Source: Lentisphaeria bacterium (GTDB lineage: Bacteria > Verrucomicrobiota > Lentisphaeria > Victivallales > Victivallaceae). From it: a stretch of DNA of 58,503 bases. This document shows, one piece after another, positions 40,264 through 49,642 of this stretch (positions are counted from its first letter, which is position 1; each line of letters opens with the position of its first letter). The notes below the pieces were generated by a model. It did not search any database. It saw nothing but the letters and a program-made list of their open reading frames with translations, and was not told where the DNA came from. The DNA lies in NCBI GenBank assembly GCA_017457105.1, contig JAFTIA010000108.1, positions 1-58,503 of the forward strand. The letters are read 5' to 3'. A program made the translations under genes and the position numbers.

Positions 40264-41805
40264 TCACGCCCTCCGGAATTTTGCCGTAATTTTTCCCATG
40301 ATCTTTTTTGCACGGATTTTTTCGGCATGGTCAAACATCATATAATACAGTGCCGGGAAATAGATGAGTATCCCGGAGATCCCCGCCAGTGTCAGCAGGA
40401 AAAATTCGTGGATCTGCCCCCGCAGAAGATAATATTGCCAATAGCAAACCATTCCCGTTGCCGTAGCCAGAAGTGCCGGTTCAAAGAGGGAATTCAGAAC
40501 AAAATACCGGAACCGGATACCGGTGCGCCGGATCAAATGCGGCAGAACAAAACCGAGGGTCCCGATCAGTTTGGTCAGGATCATCGCCCCGACTACCACC
40601 AATTCGTGCGGCCTGATCAAAAGTCCGGCAATAGAAAGCAAAATAAAGAGAATACTTTCAAAACTCTGCACTTTGGCAAGAAATTTGTGTTCCTCCGCCA
40701 TAGTAAGAAATTTTTCCGGAATACTCCGGCATACCAGCAGAAAATAGACAAATAATACCATCAGACGGCAGATGAATGCGGCTTCATGGCTCTCTACATT
40801 AAAAAGCAGCAGAATGATGCGGGGCGCATAAATCATCACCATCACAGTTGCTCCGGCAGCAAAAAAATTCACCCAGCGGATGGCACGCATCAATATCTGC
40901 GCCAGATGCATGGTCCGGTTGCGGCTGTGGAGAAGTGCTGAAATCGGAGAAATATTTTCCACATAGGGCAAGGCAATCTGCTGGATCAGGAACGGGACAC
41001 GGCTGCCCAACTGAAAAATCCCCACCGGAGCAAGACCGCAGAAAATACTGATCAGCAGAAACATTCCCCGCTCCCAGATCATCCGCCCGATGGAAATGAT
41101 GTAAACCGCACTGCTGAACCGGAAAATCCCTTTGAACACCTCTTTATCAAAAGCAAACCGGATACGGAACCCGGGAATACTTTTCCATACAGAGAGCAGC
41201 ATCGCCACCTGCGTCGCCCCCATGACCAGCATCACAAAGCTCAACAGTTTGAACAAGCCCCAGCCCAATGCAAAAATGGTGATCACTCCGGCAAGCTCAA
41301 TGAGTTTTGAAATAATAATGATGTAGTTGCGCAAATAAAGTTTCTGCAAGCCCACCAGAATTTCCGGAAAAACGCCAAGCGGAAAAACCACCGTTGCCGC
41401 AAGACCGCTCAAAAGCAGGGCTTCCCGGCAGAAATAAATGTATTCCGGAGTTGCATCAGCGGGCAGGTGGAAGAGCTCCCGGATATAATACATTCCCACA
41501 AATGTCAGCGGCAATATCAGAAGAGCCATTGTAACATGGCTGAAAAATATGCTGGAAATGGTGTGATTGTATTGTTCAATATCTTTTTTATAAAGCTCCG
41601 TAGCCGTTACTTTCTGTGCCGCCACGCCGAATCCCAGATCAAGCAGAAGGGCATAGCTGAAAAAACTCCACAGCATGACCCACAATCCGTATTGCGCTTC
41701 CCCCAGATGGCTGATGAGCCAGCGGGTAACAAGGATCCCCTGCACCAAACGGACAAACATGGAAAAATAGTTGGTTACAGTGTTCTTGAAAAATGGTATT
41801 TTCAT
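40264..41805 (-). CDS. Polysaccharide flippase (Wzx/MATE-like)
   Basis: 513 aa with about 12-14 hydrophobic helices. It fits the polysaccharide-biosynthesis (Wzx/RfbX) branch of the MOP exporters: NYFSMFVRLVQGILVTRWLI, LGEAQYGLWVMLWSFFSYALLLDLGFG (the Y-G-x-W / D-L-G-F-G motif) near residues 35-62, and SSAVYIISIGRMIWERGMFL. It would flip undecaprenyl-linked repeat units to the periplasm. Its start overlaps the phosphodiesterase stop. Confidence 0.92.
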   Translation of the reverse strand: MKIPFFKNTVTNYFSMFVRLVQGILVTRWLISHLGEAQYGLWVMLWSFFSYALLLDLGFGVAAQKVTATELYKKDIEQYNHTISSIFFSHVTMALLILPLTFVGMYYIRELFHLPADATPEYIYFCREALLLSGLAATVVFPLGVFPEILVGLQKLYLRNYIIIISKLIELAGVITIFALGWGLFKLLSFVMLVMGATQVAMLLSVWKSIPGFRIRFAFDKEVFKGIFRFSSAVYIISIGRMIWERGMFLLISIFCGLAPVGIFQLGSRVPFLIQQIALPYVENISPISALLHSRNRTMHLAQILMRAIRWVNFFAAGATVMVMIYAPRIILLLFNVESHEAAFICRLMVLFVYFLLVCRSIPEKFLTMAEEHKFLAKVQSFESILFILLSIAGLLIRPHELVVVGAMILTKLIGTLGFVLPHLIRRTGIRFRYFVLNSLFEPALLATATGMVCYWQYYLLRGQIHEFFLLTLAGISGILIYFPALYYMMFDHAEKIRAKKIMGKITAKFRRA

Positions 41806-42950
41806 AATGTTTCCGCTCTTTCTATCATCAATTTAAAATAATCAGCCACATGTTTTACCTCTTCCGGAACGGCAGTGTTGGAAAGCAGTGCCGCAAAAGA
41901 GTGTTCATTTGCCGGAGCAAATCCGTGCATTCCGTTCAGCGGTGCGCTCCCCATATCGGAGGGCACGATCTGAATACCGGGATCGAGCAGAAATATGCCG
42001 TCCCCGAACATCCTGTCTTCCCGGTAAATGCCGTATTGGATTTCCTCTTCCCGGCTCAAAAAGTGTCCGGGGAACTCTTGCATGATTTCAGTGATAACGC
42101 TCTTTGCGTGTTCACTTAAATAATGAAATCTTGCCATGGTGGAGTCATAACACGCCCCGTAATCTTTGCCGAAAACAAGGCCGCTTTCCGCCATTTTACC
42201 CATGATATCCACCGTCCCGGCAAGCGGCGTCATGCCGTGGTCGGAAAATACCGTAAAATGCACTTCTTCAGCATGTTCCATTGCTTTTTCGTACAAGTGA
42301 CTGATTTGATTTTGGATTTCATCGAGTTTGCGCTGCACGGCATCTGCATCACCTGCTTTATCATGCAGTACACCATCAAATCCAGCCGTATAAACAAAGA
42401 GAAAATTTTTGCCGTTCTCAATAGCTTTGGCGGCGGCAAAATAGTTTTCACTGTCACTCAAATGCCAGTCGGAAATATGGAAATCCACTCCTTGGGACTT
42501 CAGTGTATCCCACAAATTGGGAATATTTTCCATGCCGTTGGCTATGAACAAATCCCGTTTTTCGCAGTAATCCACAAATTTCAACTTCCATATCGGCATC
42601 CGGTAAAGCTGAAAATAGCCGGTAAAGCCGTAAAGTTTTTTCAGAAGTCTGGACAAATGGTGCCGCACCCGTCCCCTGCTCCAGAACCCTGCCGGTTTGA
42701 AAAGCCATGCCCAACGGGAAAGAAACTTGAACGGCGATGTTTCCGGGGCAAAACGGAACAACCCCAGATGTCCGTGTTCAGCGGGCGTTTTGCCCGATAA
42801 GATCGTAGGTATGGCACTGCTGGAATAACCGAACTGCATATTGATTTTTTTACGGTACGGCAGGAAATCCATCATAAAATGGTGATCGTTCACGATCTTC
42901 CACCCCAGTGCATCTATAAATAAAAATATTTCAATGGTTTTGTGCTTCAT
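41802..42950 (-). CDS. Type I phosphodiesterase/alkaline-phosphatase-superfamily protein
   Basis: 382 aa without signal peptide. Metal and nucleophile motifs are visible: FLFIDALGWKIV (first Asp), FGYSSSAIPTILSGKTPAEHG (nucleophile Ser/Thr followed by S-G-x-x-P-x-x-H-G), VYTAGFDGVLHDKAGD, and VFSDHGMTPLAGTVDI (D-H metal pair), then a terminal FAPANEHSFAAL. This matches nucleotide pyrophosphatase/phosphodiesterases. I prefer the ATG at 42950 with AGGTGG upstream; a GTG two codons earlier is possible. Cytoplasmic location beside the flippase suggests action on a phospho-sugar or lipid-linked intermediate; the substrate is unknown. Confidence 0.82.
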   Translation of the reverse strand: MKHKTIEIFLFIDALGWKIVNDHHFMMDFLPYRKKINMQFGYSSSAIPTILSGKTPAEHGHLGLFRFAPETSPFKFLSRWAWLFKPAGFWSRGRVRHHLSRLLKKLYGFTGYFQLYRMPIWKLKFVDYCEKRDLFIANGMENIPNLWDTLKSQGVDFHISDWHLSDSENYFAAAKAIENGKNFLFVYTAGFDGVLHDKAGDADAVQRKLDEIQNQISHLYEKAMEHAEEVHFTVFSDHGMTPLAGTVDIMGKMAESGLVFGKDYGACYDSTMARFHYLSEHAKSVITEIMQEFPGHFLSREEEIQYGIYREDRMFGDGIFLLDPGIQIVPSDMGSAPLNGMHGFAPANEHSFAALLSNTAVPEEVKHVADYFKLMIERAETL

Positions 42951-42957
42951 ATCCACC

Positions 42958-45165
42958 TCATGGCAACGCCCGGTATCCGGGGAGTTTGCGGAAATCTCCG
43001 GCAGGTTTACGATTTTTCCACTCCTGAAACGGCAGTTGAGCCTTCTCCAATAGATAGCCCGTTGTTACCGCTGCCGGCGCAATGGTTTCCCATACAGAAT
43101 ACTCGCTTGACGGCACACTCAAAAATTCCAGATTGACATATCTGCGGAATATCGGAAGTTTGTCAGCATGTTTGCCGTAAACCATTTTCACGGCGTTCCG
43201 GTCAAGCCCGAAGGTGTTGCCGTAAGGGGTGATCCCCGGCACAAATTCCCCGATGCCATCGGCATAACTTACCAGATCCAGAAACGCCGCCGGATAAATT
43301 TTCCCCAAGCCGGAGGTCATCGTGCGCCCCAACGGGTTTGCCCCATTATGAAAATCATTGGCGTAATATGCGCCGTCAAGATATTTTTGTTCCCCTGAAA
43401 TTTTATGAGCGGCAATCAGGGTCATTGCCCGCCGCAGGGGATGGAAATTCCCCCATGCCATAGAGTGGACCCACCCGGCACCGGCGGCATACCAGAGTGT
43501 CCGGTAGGGGTAAGCATTTTCCTGATCCGCAAGCATTTTATCGGCATCACGCAGGATAACTTTGCAATATTCCTGCCGGAATTCTTCCAGTTCTTCCACC
43601 GGATAAAGGCAAAGATTCATCCAGGTCAACACCGACCATTTCCAGAAGTCTTTGATAAAGTCCGCTTTGATGCGCTGACGATCGGCGGTCAATGGTTCAA
43701 GGTACTTTTTCTCCCCTGTGAGAGCAAACAGATTCACCCCGGCTTTCAGCAGATTTTCAGAACGAAGTTTCACTCCTTCATGGTAAAAAAGTGTTTTCCC
43801 CTGATAGATATACATGCGGGCAAATGTATTTTTGTAATCAAGGGCAAACGCCCACGCTTTCTTCGCTGAATGAAGATATTTTGCCGCCTCTTTCTCTGCT
43901 CCGGCTTTTTTCATGGCCAGTGCCAGTGTGCTGATTGAGGCGGCATATTCCAGAGTGCCGTTGCGTGAAGGGGCAGAAACATAATAATCGTGGTTATCCC
44001 TATCCGGCAAGCCTTCTCCGGCCTGCGGGTGCCCGGTCGTTTCAAACCATGTTCCCACGCCGCCATTTTCCTGCTGGACGGCAAGGAGGTGTTTTATGCC
44101 CCACGCCGCTTCATCCAGAATATCGGGGATCCCGTTGCCGCTTTCGGGGAGATGAAGCTGCCCGTCCATAAAGTTTTCCGGCTTCATCAAATAGACCATC
44201 GCCAAGTCACTGACGATCCGCAAGTGATACGGGCGGCGGTCATAATCTGCCGCATCGTGCCAGCCGCCGGGTGCGGAAACGGACTTTTGAGCAGACAACG
44301 CATGACGCTTTATCAACTCAAAATGTTTGACTTCCACACGCTGGAATTTCCGGACAAATCCCTCTTCAATATCTTTACCTTTCCTGTAATGTTCTGCATT
44401 GCCGGGAAAACTGCCGATGTAAACTTGCGGATGGCACGCCGGACTTTCCCATGCAGTAAAGGGCTGTTTTTTGGCGATCCCGCATCGTTTGTGGTACAAA
44501 CCCCGGGCGTGGATGTAAAACGCCTCACTCAATGTTTCACTGCCCAGCGTAAATTCCATGCTGCGCCCGATATTTTCCACATGGAAATAATATTTGCCCG
44601 GGATGTTGAAATCCGAATAATCCAGTTCCAGAACTTCTTCGCCGGTAAAAGGGATCGCCCCCTGATACTTCGGGTCCTCCCGGCGCAGTGTCAGTTTTCC
44701 GGTAAAAACCCTCTTGTTATCGGAAGAGCGGCGAAGCTCAAACTCCTGCCCCGCAAAATGTTTCAATGGCAATGCCCCGGCACTGCCAAGCCATGCCCCC
44801 ATATAGGCATATTTCCGTTTCTGCCGGACACCGTTCCCCAACTGATTGATTTTGAACACATTGCTGGGCTTTTCCGGATCATATTGCAAAGTCACGCCTG
44901 CCACAGAAACTTTTTCCCCGGCTTTCAGCGGCTTTTCAAAAGTGATATATTCATAAAAAGTAATATCCGGTTTGCGGAGGATCTTCCCTTTTGGATCTCG
45001 CAAAAGAGCGTTTTCTTTTTGCCAGATGCCGGATTTTATTACGCTGTGGGAGGTATATTTGCAAGGCTCCGGATTCTTTAAAACCACCACCTGCGGCGTT
45101 AAAAATTCATATTCCGCCGCCATGCAGAAAAGCGGCAGCAGAAGAAAAAGTATTCCCTTTTTCAT
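42958..45165 (-). CDS. Secreted glycoside hydrolase family 9 (endoglucanase-like)
   Basis: 735 aa with a short signal peptide (MKKGILFLLLPLFCMAA). An N-terminal Ig-like CelD_N domain (LRREDPKYQGAIPFTGEEVL, YSDFNIPGKYYFHVENIG) precedes the (alpha/alpha)6 GH9 barrel. Catalytic residues are in PGGWHDAADYDRRPYH (the D-A-x-D-Y/F pair, about residue 300) and the C-terminal SSEYSVWETIAPAAV (proton-donor Glu, about residue 688). NPLGRTMTSGLG is a family landmark. GH9 enzymes cut beta-1,4-glucans. Position inside a polysaccharide export operon suggests trimming of the cell's own polymer rather than feeding. Confidence 0.92.
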   Translation of the reverse strand: MKKGILFLLLPLFCMAAEYEFLTPQVVVLKNPEPCKYTSHSVIKSGIWQKENALLRDPKGKILRKPDITFYEYITFEKPLKAGEKVSVAGVTLQYDPEKPSNVFKINQLGNGVRQKRKYAYMGAWLGSAGALPLKHFAGQEFELRRSSDNKRVFTGKLTLRREDPKYQGAIPFTGEEVLELDYSDFNIPGKYYFHVENIGRSMEFTLGSETLSEAFYIHARGLYHKRCGIAKKQPFTAWESPACHPQVYIGSFPGNAEHYRKGKDIEEGFVRKFQRVEVKHFELIKRHALSAQKSVSAPGGWHDAADYDRRPYHLRIVSDLAMVYLMKPENFMDGQLHLPESGNGIPDILDEAAWGIKHLLAVQQENGGVGTWFETTGHPQAGEGLPDRDNHDYYVSAPSRNGTLEYAASISTLALAMKKAGAEKEAAKYLHSAKKAWAFALDYKNTFARMYIYQGKTLFYHEGVKLRSENLLKAGVNLFALTGEKKYLEPLTADRQRIKADFIKDFWKWSVLTWMNLCLYPVEELEEFRQEYCKVILRDADKMLADQENAYPYRTLWYAAGAGWVHSMAWGNFHPLRRAMTLIAAHKISGEQKYLDGAYYANDFHNGANPLGRTMTSGLGKIYPAAFLDLVSYADGIGEFVPGITPYGNTFGLDRNAVKMVYGKHADKLPIFRRYVNLEFLSVPSSEYSVWETIAPAAVTTGYLLEKAQLPFQEWKNRKPAGDFRKLPGYRALP

Positions 45166-46490
45166 GCGGATACCTCCACTTCGCCGGAAGCAAATTTTTT
45201 GTAATATTTATGGAGGATCCCCACTGCGGCAAACAAAATCATCATCTGAATAAAATTCACCTGCTGCTTCATCACCCATTCCAGCGTGGATTGCAGATAG
45301 ACCGCTGTCAAGCCGCCAACCACTCCGGCAGGAATATAGAATAAATTGGTCCGGCGCAGCCGTTTTAACAGCTTGCAGGCGCAAACATAATAATACCCCA
45401 GCCACGCCAGAAATGCCGCCAGTGCCGGGAAACCGCACTCTGCCCCCACCAGAAGATAACTGGTTTCCACGATCCCTTCTTTGAAATCTTTGGCAATGCG
45501 TTTATTGCCGTAACGGTATTCACAGTAGGGATATGGAGGATTGATTTTGATTCCCCAGTTGTTCAGCCCGACTCCGGCAAAGGGTTTGTCCTTCATCATA
45601 TTCCAGGCGGAAGCCGCAAGATATTGGCGTGTCATCAGCGATTCTTTCGGTGCATTTTCAAACCGTTTGATAATGTTGGGCAGCAGAAGCAATGCCCCGA
45701 AAAAGCAAATGAGAAATATGGGAAGCAGGATTTGTATCTTTCGCATGTTGAACTGGTAACGAAGCGAAAGCAACGCTGTGATTGCACATCCGAATGGCAG
45801 ACAGACCATGGCTCCCCGGGAATAAGTACGCATACATGCCGCCGAAGCCACCAGAAAAAATCCGGCAAACAAAAAACGTTTCCATCCCCTGTTCCGGTTG
45901 AAATAATACGCAAAAAACACCGGAGCGATCAAACACATATACATTCCCATACTGTTCTGGTGCGGAAAAAAACCGTTGGCCTGATGGATCCCTTTTACAT
46001 GCTGGAATACAACGGACAAAAAGGTTGCACTTGCCACAATCCCGAACCCGATTATAACAGTATTGAAGTCCCTTGTGTAATACAGATAGTAATAACTGCA
46101 GAGAAACACCAGATACATCATGATCATTTTCCACAACTCAAACCAGCTGTAAAGCATATTGTCCGCATTGATCAGCGATGGAAGGCTCAACAGAAAATAA
46201 ACCAGATAGATCCAGCTTCCCGCATCCGGCAGAAGCGGTTTTTTGCGGTACAGGATCCACATACCGATCAGCATTGCCAATGCGATCAGATAAACCAGCG
46301 ACACTTCCATCCCCCGGGAGGTCCCCCGGTAAGTTTCATGGGAAAAAAAGTTGATGGATACCTGATTGAATGCCATTACCGGCAGGAGTACAGCCAGAAA
46401 CGCATAGCGCATATACTTACGGTTCAATGTAAGGATATACCCCAGCGGCAGTACGCCCATAAAGGCAATGAAAAAAATCAGGTATTTCAT
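45162..46490 (-). CDS. O-antigen ligase/polymerase (Wzy/WaaL-like)
   Basis: 442 aa with about 10-12 membrane helices and one large periplasmic loop (about residues 255-340). Landmarks of the Wzy_C/O-antigen ligase family are GFFPHQNSMGMYMCLIAPVF, AACMRTYSRGAMVCLPFGCA (R-x-S-R-G-A) and KDKPFAGVGLNNWGIKINPP (G-V-G-x-x-N), then SYLLVGAECGFPALAAFLAW. It would polymerise repeat units delivered by the flippase. The stop overlaps the GH9 start. Confidence 0.9.
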   Translation of the reverse strand: MKYLIFFIAFMGVLPLGYILTLNRKYMRYAFLAVLLPVMAFNQVSINFFSHETYRGTSRGMEVSLVYLIALAMLIGMWILYRKKPLLPDAGSWIYLVYFLLSLPSLINADNMLYSWFELWKMIMMYLVFLCSYYYLYYTRDFNTVIIGFGIVASATFLSVVFQHVKGIHQANGFFPHQNSMGMYMCLIAPVFFAYYFNRNRGWKRFLFAGFFLVASAACMRTYSRGAMVCLPFGCAITALLSLRYQFNMRKIQILLPIFLICFFGALLLLPNIIKRFENAPKESLMTRQYLAASAWNMMKDKPFAGVGLNNWGIKINPPYPYCEYRYGNKRIAKDFKEGIVETSYLLVGAECGFPALAAFLAWLGYYYVCACKLLKRLRRTNLFYIPAGVVGGLTAVYLQSTLEWVMKQQVNFIQMMILFAAVGILHKYYKKFASGEVEVSA

Positions 46491-46498
46491 AACAATCT

Positions 46499-47548
46499 TT
46501 AATTCATAAAGTTCAATGCCGGGAAAGTGAAGGTACTCAGGAATTGAGCCGTTGGCAGCAGTTTCCGTACAAAAACATTGTATTCGGAAACATTGTCATG
46601 CGGGATATAGACCACATCTCCAGGCTGCAGGCGGACATTGGCACAGCGGCCGTGCAAAATTCCGTCGATATCCACCCGGTAAAAACGGGGATTTTCCATG
46701 CCGCCACGGATAATGACTCCATACTGCCAATACTGCTCCTTCAAGCCCAGACCGGAAGAAATAAGTTCCAAGATCCCCAGATTCTGATCCCACAATCTTT
46801 TGTGCGGCCGGTTGATGCTGCCGATGATGCTGACCATGGCTTCCGATCGGACAGCGATATAAATGTAATCCCCTTTTTTGAGTTTGACATTGTGCCAGCG
46901 GTCGCCCTTTTCGATGGCAAGGGAAAAGTTCACCGGCAGGATCTCTCCGTTACGGACGAGGATACTGTTCTGATAATCGGCGGCATCCAGCATTTGATCA
47001 TCAAAGTCCCGCACTGCGGAACCTCCGGCCTTGGCAAAGAGATCGGCTAACCGCATTCCGTTGGAAATCACAAACATTCCCGGATTGTTCACCGCCCCGG
47101 CAATGGTGGCAGTCTGACTTCTGACATCAATGGCAAAAACACCCAGCTCCGGATTTTTGATGTATTGACCGTAGATTTTTTTGATTTTTTCGCTGGCTTC
47201 TTCCAGCGTAAGCCCTGCCACCTGGACCTGGCCGGCAAACATGACCCCGATCGCCCCGTCCGGAGTCACCAGAGATTCCATGATCAAATCCGGATGGTTA
47301 TACACCCGGATACTGATTTTATCCCCGGCATTGATCCGGTAAACAGGTTCCTTCTGGGCGTCAAGCTGTTTCAGATATTCCAATTGACGGCGTTTGTCTT
47401 CATCGGTCAATCCCGCCTGATCCACCACACCGTCGGGCAGATTGTTGATATCCGGGAACTGGTCAAAGTTTCCGGTATAACGGTCATAACATCCGGCAAG
47501 AAAACTCACCAGAACGGCGGCTGTCCATAAAATCAATGTCTTTTTCAT
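46499..47548 (-). CDS. Polysaccharide export lipoprotein (Wza-like)
   Basis: 349 aa. Lipoprotein signal peptide with lipobox SFLAGC. The Poly_export domain (VYRINAGDKISIRVYNHPDL, VTPDGAIGVMFAGQVQVAGL) is followed by SLBB repeats (ATIAGAVNNPGMFVI, LADLFAKAGGSAVRDF, VSIIGSINRPHKRLWDQN, LQPGDVVYIPH). A C-terminal FLSTFTFPALNFMN is a potential outer-membrane amphipathic helix. It forms the outer-membrane pore for the polymer, so the cell envelope is diderm. Its ATG overlaps the copolymerase stop (TGATG). Confidence 0.94.
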   Translation of the reverse strand: MKKTLILWTAAVLVSFLAGCYDRYTGNFDQFPDINNLPDGVVDQAGLTDEDKRRQLEYLKQLDAQKEPVYRINAGDKISIRVYNHPDLIMESLVTPDGAIGVMFAGQVQVAGLTLEEASEKIKKIYGQYIKNPELGVFAIDVRSQTATIAGAVNNPGMFVISNGMRLADLFAKAGGSAVRDFDDQMLDAADYQNSILVRNGEILPVNFSLAIEKGDRWHNVKLKKGDYIYIAVRSEAMVSIIGSINRPHKRLWDQNLGILELISSGLGLKEQYWQYGVIIRGGMENPRFYRVDIDGILHGRCANVRLQPGDVVYIPHDNVSEYNVFVRKLLPTAQFLSTFTFPALNFMN

Positions 47549-49629
47549 CAGATATACTCTCCGGAAATAATTTTATTCACATCGGTCACGCCGGTCAGCA
47601 CGGCATAGATTTTATGTTCCTCATCGTGGAGTTTCAGCACCCGGCGCAGAACACTGCGGGGCGTCTGTTTTTTCCCGATATAAAGCATGGTGGCATCGCA
47701 AATATCATGCAGCTGCCGCACCAGAATGCAGGAGGCATCAAAGGGCTTTTCCCTGGAAATACGGACCAGCTGATAGTGGCGTTTCAATTCGTTGACCACA
47801 TTATAGAGGGAACTGATCTCATCCGGCTCCAGAACAGAAAGACTCCGCACCGGAAAGAAGGCAAAGCCATAGCCGTACCCGTAGCCTTTTCCGTCCCCGG
47901 AAGAGAAGCCGTGCAGATATTCAATATGATGCTGTACATCCTTATCCGTAAAGTTGACTCCGGCATTTCCATTGTCGGAGTAGTAAAAATCCCCGATTTT
48001 CTGCATATTGGCGCAGCGATCCTCCGCCTCACTTGCGGAAATAAGCCGTACAAGGATCGTATTGCGTTTGGCCTTGGTGAACTGTTCATCAAAAATGACC
48101 GAACTTAAAAAAGAACCGTCCAGCGAACAGGAAAAAATCGTCCGGGTATTTTTCAGCCGCAGAATAAAGTGGTAAAACATTTCGTTGTTGAGGATTTTTC
48201 GCTGTTCCGCAGAAAACGGGGCGTCCTTATGGGGAATAACTCCGACCGTATTAAAGAAATCCTTGTGGAAACTGGCTTCTTCAATGCCGCTGAATTTTCC
48301 GCAGACGATATCGTAAGTAACCACAGCAGTAGTGTAAAGACCGCTTGTAAAAACAGCGGCAATAAAGATAAGTGCCAAAATTTTAACAGGAAGCATGGGG
48401 AAGGCCTTGGTGCCGACCACCCGTTCATTGAGGATGATGTCGTTAGGCACATGAGCAATATTGCTTCGCACACGGGTGAGTTCCTCCACCAGAAGGGCGA
48501 TATTTTTATTGGTAGTTGCCAGCAGACGCTCAATAGATTCATGTTCCGGGATCATGTGCTGGAGTTTGCCTTCTTTTTCCTTCACAAGAGCGATTTCTGC
48601 CTGAAGAGATTTCATGTTCAATTCCATCTGATTGAGCGCAACCTCCGCTTCCTGATGCCGGTTGATCACCCCTTCTATATCTAAAAGCATGTTTTCATCA
48701 AATTCCGTGATCCGGTTTTTCGCCTTGAACGCTTCAAATTCCTTTTGAGTGACCTCATAGGCCGTTTTCGCCTCCACGAACCGGGGGTTGCGTTCCGCAA
48801 ACATCAGCTTGGCTTTTTCATATTCTCTGGAAAATTTACGCATATCAGCCATAAATTCCCGCAGTTTGGCACGGTGTTTGATCACATTTTCCGGGACCGC
48901 TTTATAATTCTTTTCTGCCACCGCAAAGCGATGACGGGCATTGGCAAGTTTTACATTCAACTCCGCTTTTGCCGCATTTTGTTCCCCCTGGATCTTTTTT
49001 ACATTGTTCATCTCTTCCAGGGGATGGATGATTCCGTATTGCCGGTGCAATCCGTGAAGCTGTTCGATCAGGGATTTCTGATACGCCTGAAGTTCCCCCA
49101 GCCGCCGCTCCCGGGCTTCCAGAAAATTCCGCAATTCCGCCGTCCGGTACTCTTCGTAATTACGGATCCCCAGATTGACAAAGGTATTCACCAGCTGCTT
49201 GACATATTCATCACTTTCCCCAATGCCTGTAATAATAAACATATCATGCTGATCCCGCAGTAATTTCACCTCAATACTCTGCTTGAGGACACTTTTCTGC
49301 TTATCGGTCAGTTGCATTTCCTCCACCAGCTGGTGAAAAATCTGCTGACGGGAAAAGACCCCGAGTACATGATTGATGCTCAAGGGTTTTACCTCTTCAC
49401 TGGCCCGCGGCGTGTAAAAAAGCGTAACACTCCCTTCAAACTTGTGATGGGAATGTTTGAACTGTATATAACGGAAACAGATTCCGGCAATGACCGTTGC
49501 CAGAAAAACGGCAAGAATGCTCCATTTGAATTTCAAAACGGTAAAAAGCACCAGTTTCTGATACAACTGCAATTTCTGCATCTGCCGGGTTTCTGCCTGC
49601 ACATTCAACTCATTTTCCAAACTGTCCAT
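47548..49629 (-). CDS. Wzz/Wzc-type polysaccharide copolymerase with degenerate kinase domain
   Basis: 693 aa. A first membrane helix (WSILAVFLATVIAGICFRYI) is followed by the Wzz domain, a long periplasmic coiled coil (about residues 150-380, rich in Glu/Lys heptads), and a second helix near residue 415 (ALIFIAAVFTSGLYTTAVV). The C-terminal 250 residues align in layout with a BY-kinase (VGVIPHKDAPFS, NNEMFYHFILRLKNTRTIFS). However, the Walker A site reads SLDGSFLSSVI instead of GxxGxGKS/T, and no tyrosine-rich tail is seen apart from an internal GKGYGYGYGFA. It thus controls chain length and export but probably cannot phosphorylate. Confidence 0.88.
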   Translation of the reverse strand: MDSLENELNVQAETRQMQKLQLYQKLVLFTVLKFKWSILAVFLATVIAGICFRYIQFKHSHHKFEGSVTLFYTPRASEEVKPLSINHVLGVFSRQQIFHQLVEEMQLTDKQKSVLKQSIEVKLLRDQHDMFIITGIGESDEYVKQLVNTFVNLGIRNYEEYRTAELRNFLEARERRLGELQAYQKSLIEQLHGLHRQYGIIHPLEEMNNVKKIQGEQNAAKAELNVKLANARHRFAVAEKNYKAVPENVIKHRAKLREFMADMRKFSREYEKAKLMFAERNPRFVEAKTAYEVTQKEFEAFKAKNRITEFDENMLLDIEGVINRHQEAEVALNQMELNMKSLQAEIALVKEKEGKLQHMIPEHESIERLLATTNKNIALLVEELTRVRSNIAHVPNDIILNERVVGTKAFPMLPVKILALIFIAAVFTSGLYTTAVVTYDIVCGKFSGIEEASFHKDFFNTVGVIPHKDAPFSAEQRKILNNEMFYHFILRLKNTRTIFSCSLDGSFLSSVIFDEQFTKAKRNTILVRLISASEAEDRCANMQKIGDFYYSDNGNAGVNFTDKDVQHHIEYLHGFSSGDGKGYGYGYGFAFFPVRSLSVLEPDEISSLYNVVNELKRHYQLVRISREKPFDASCILVRQLHDICDATMLYIGKKQTPRSVLRRVLKLHDEEHKIYAVLTGVTDVNKIISGEYI

Positions 49630-49642
49630 CGTCTTTTTCCTG

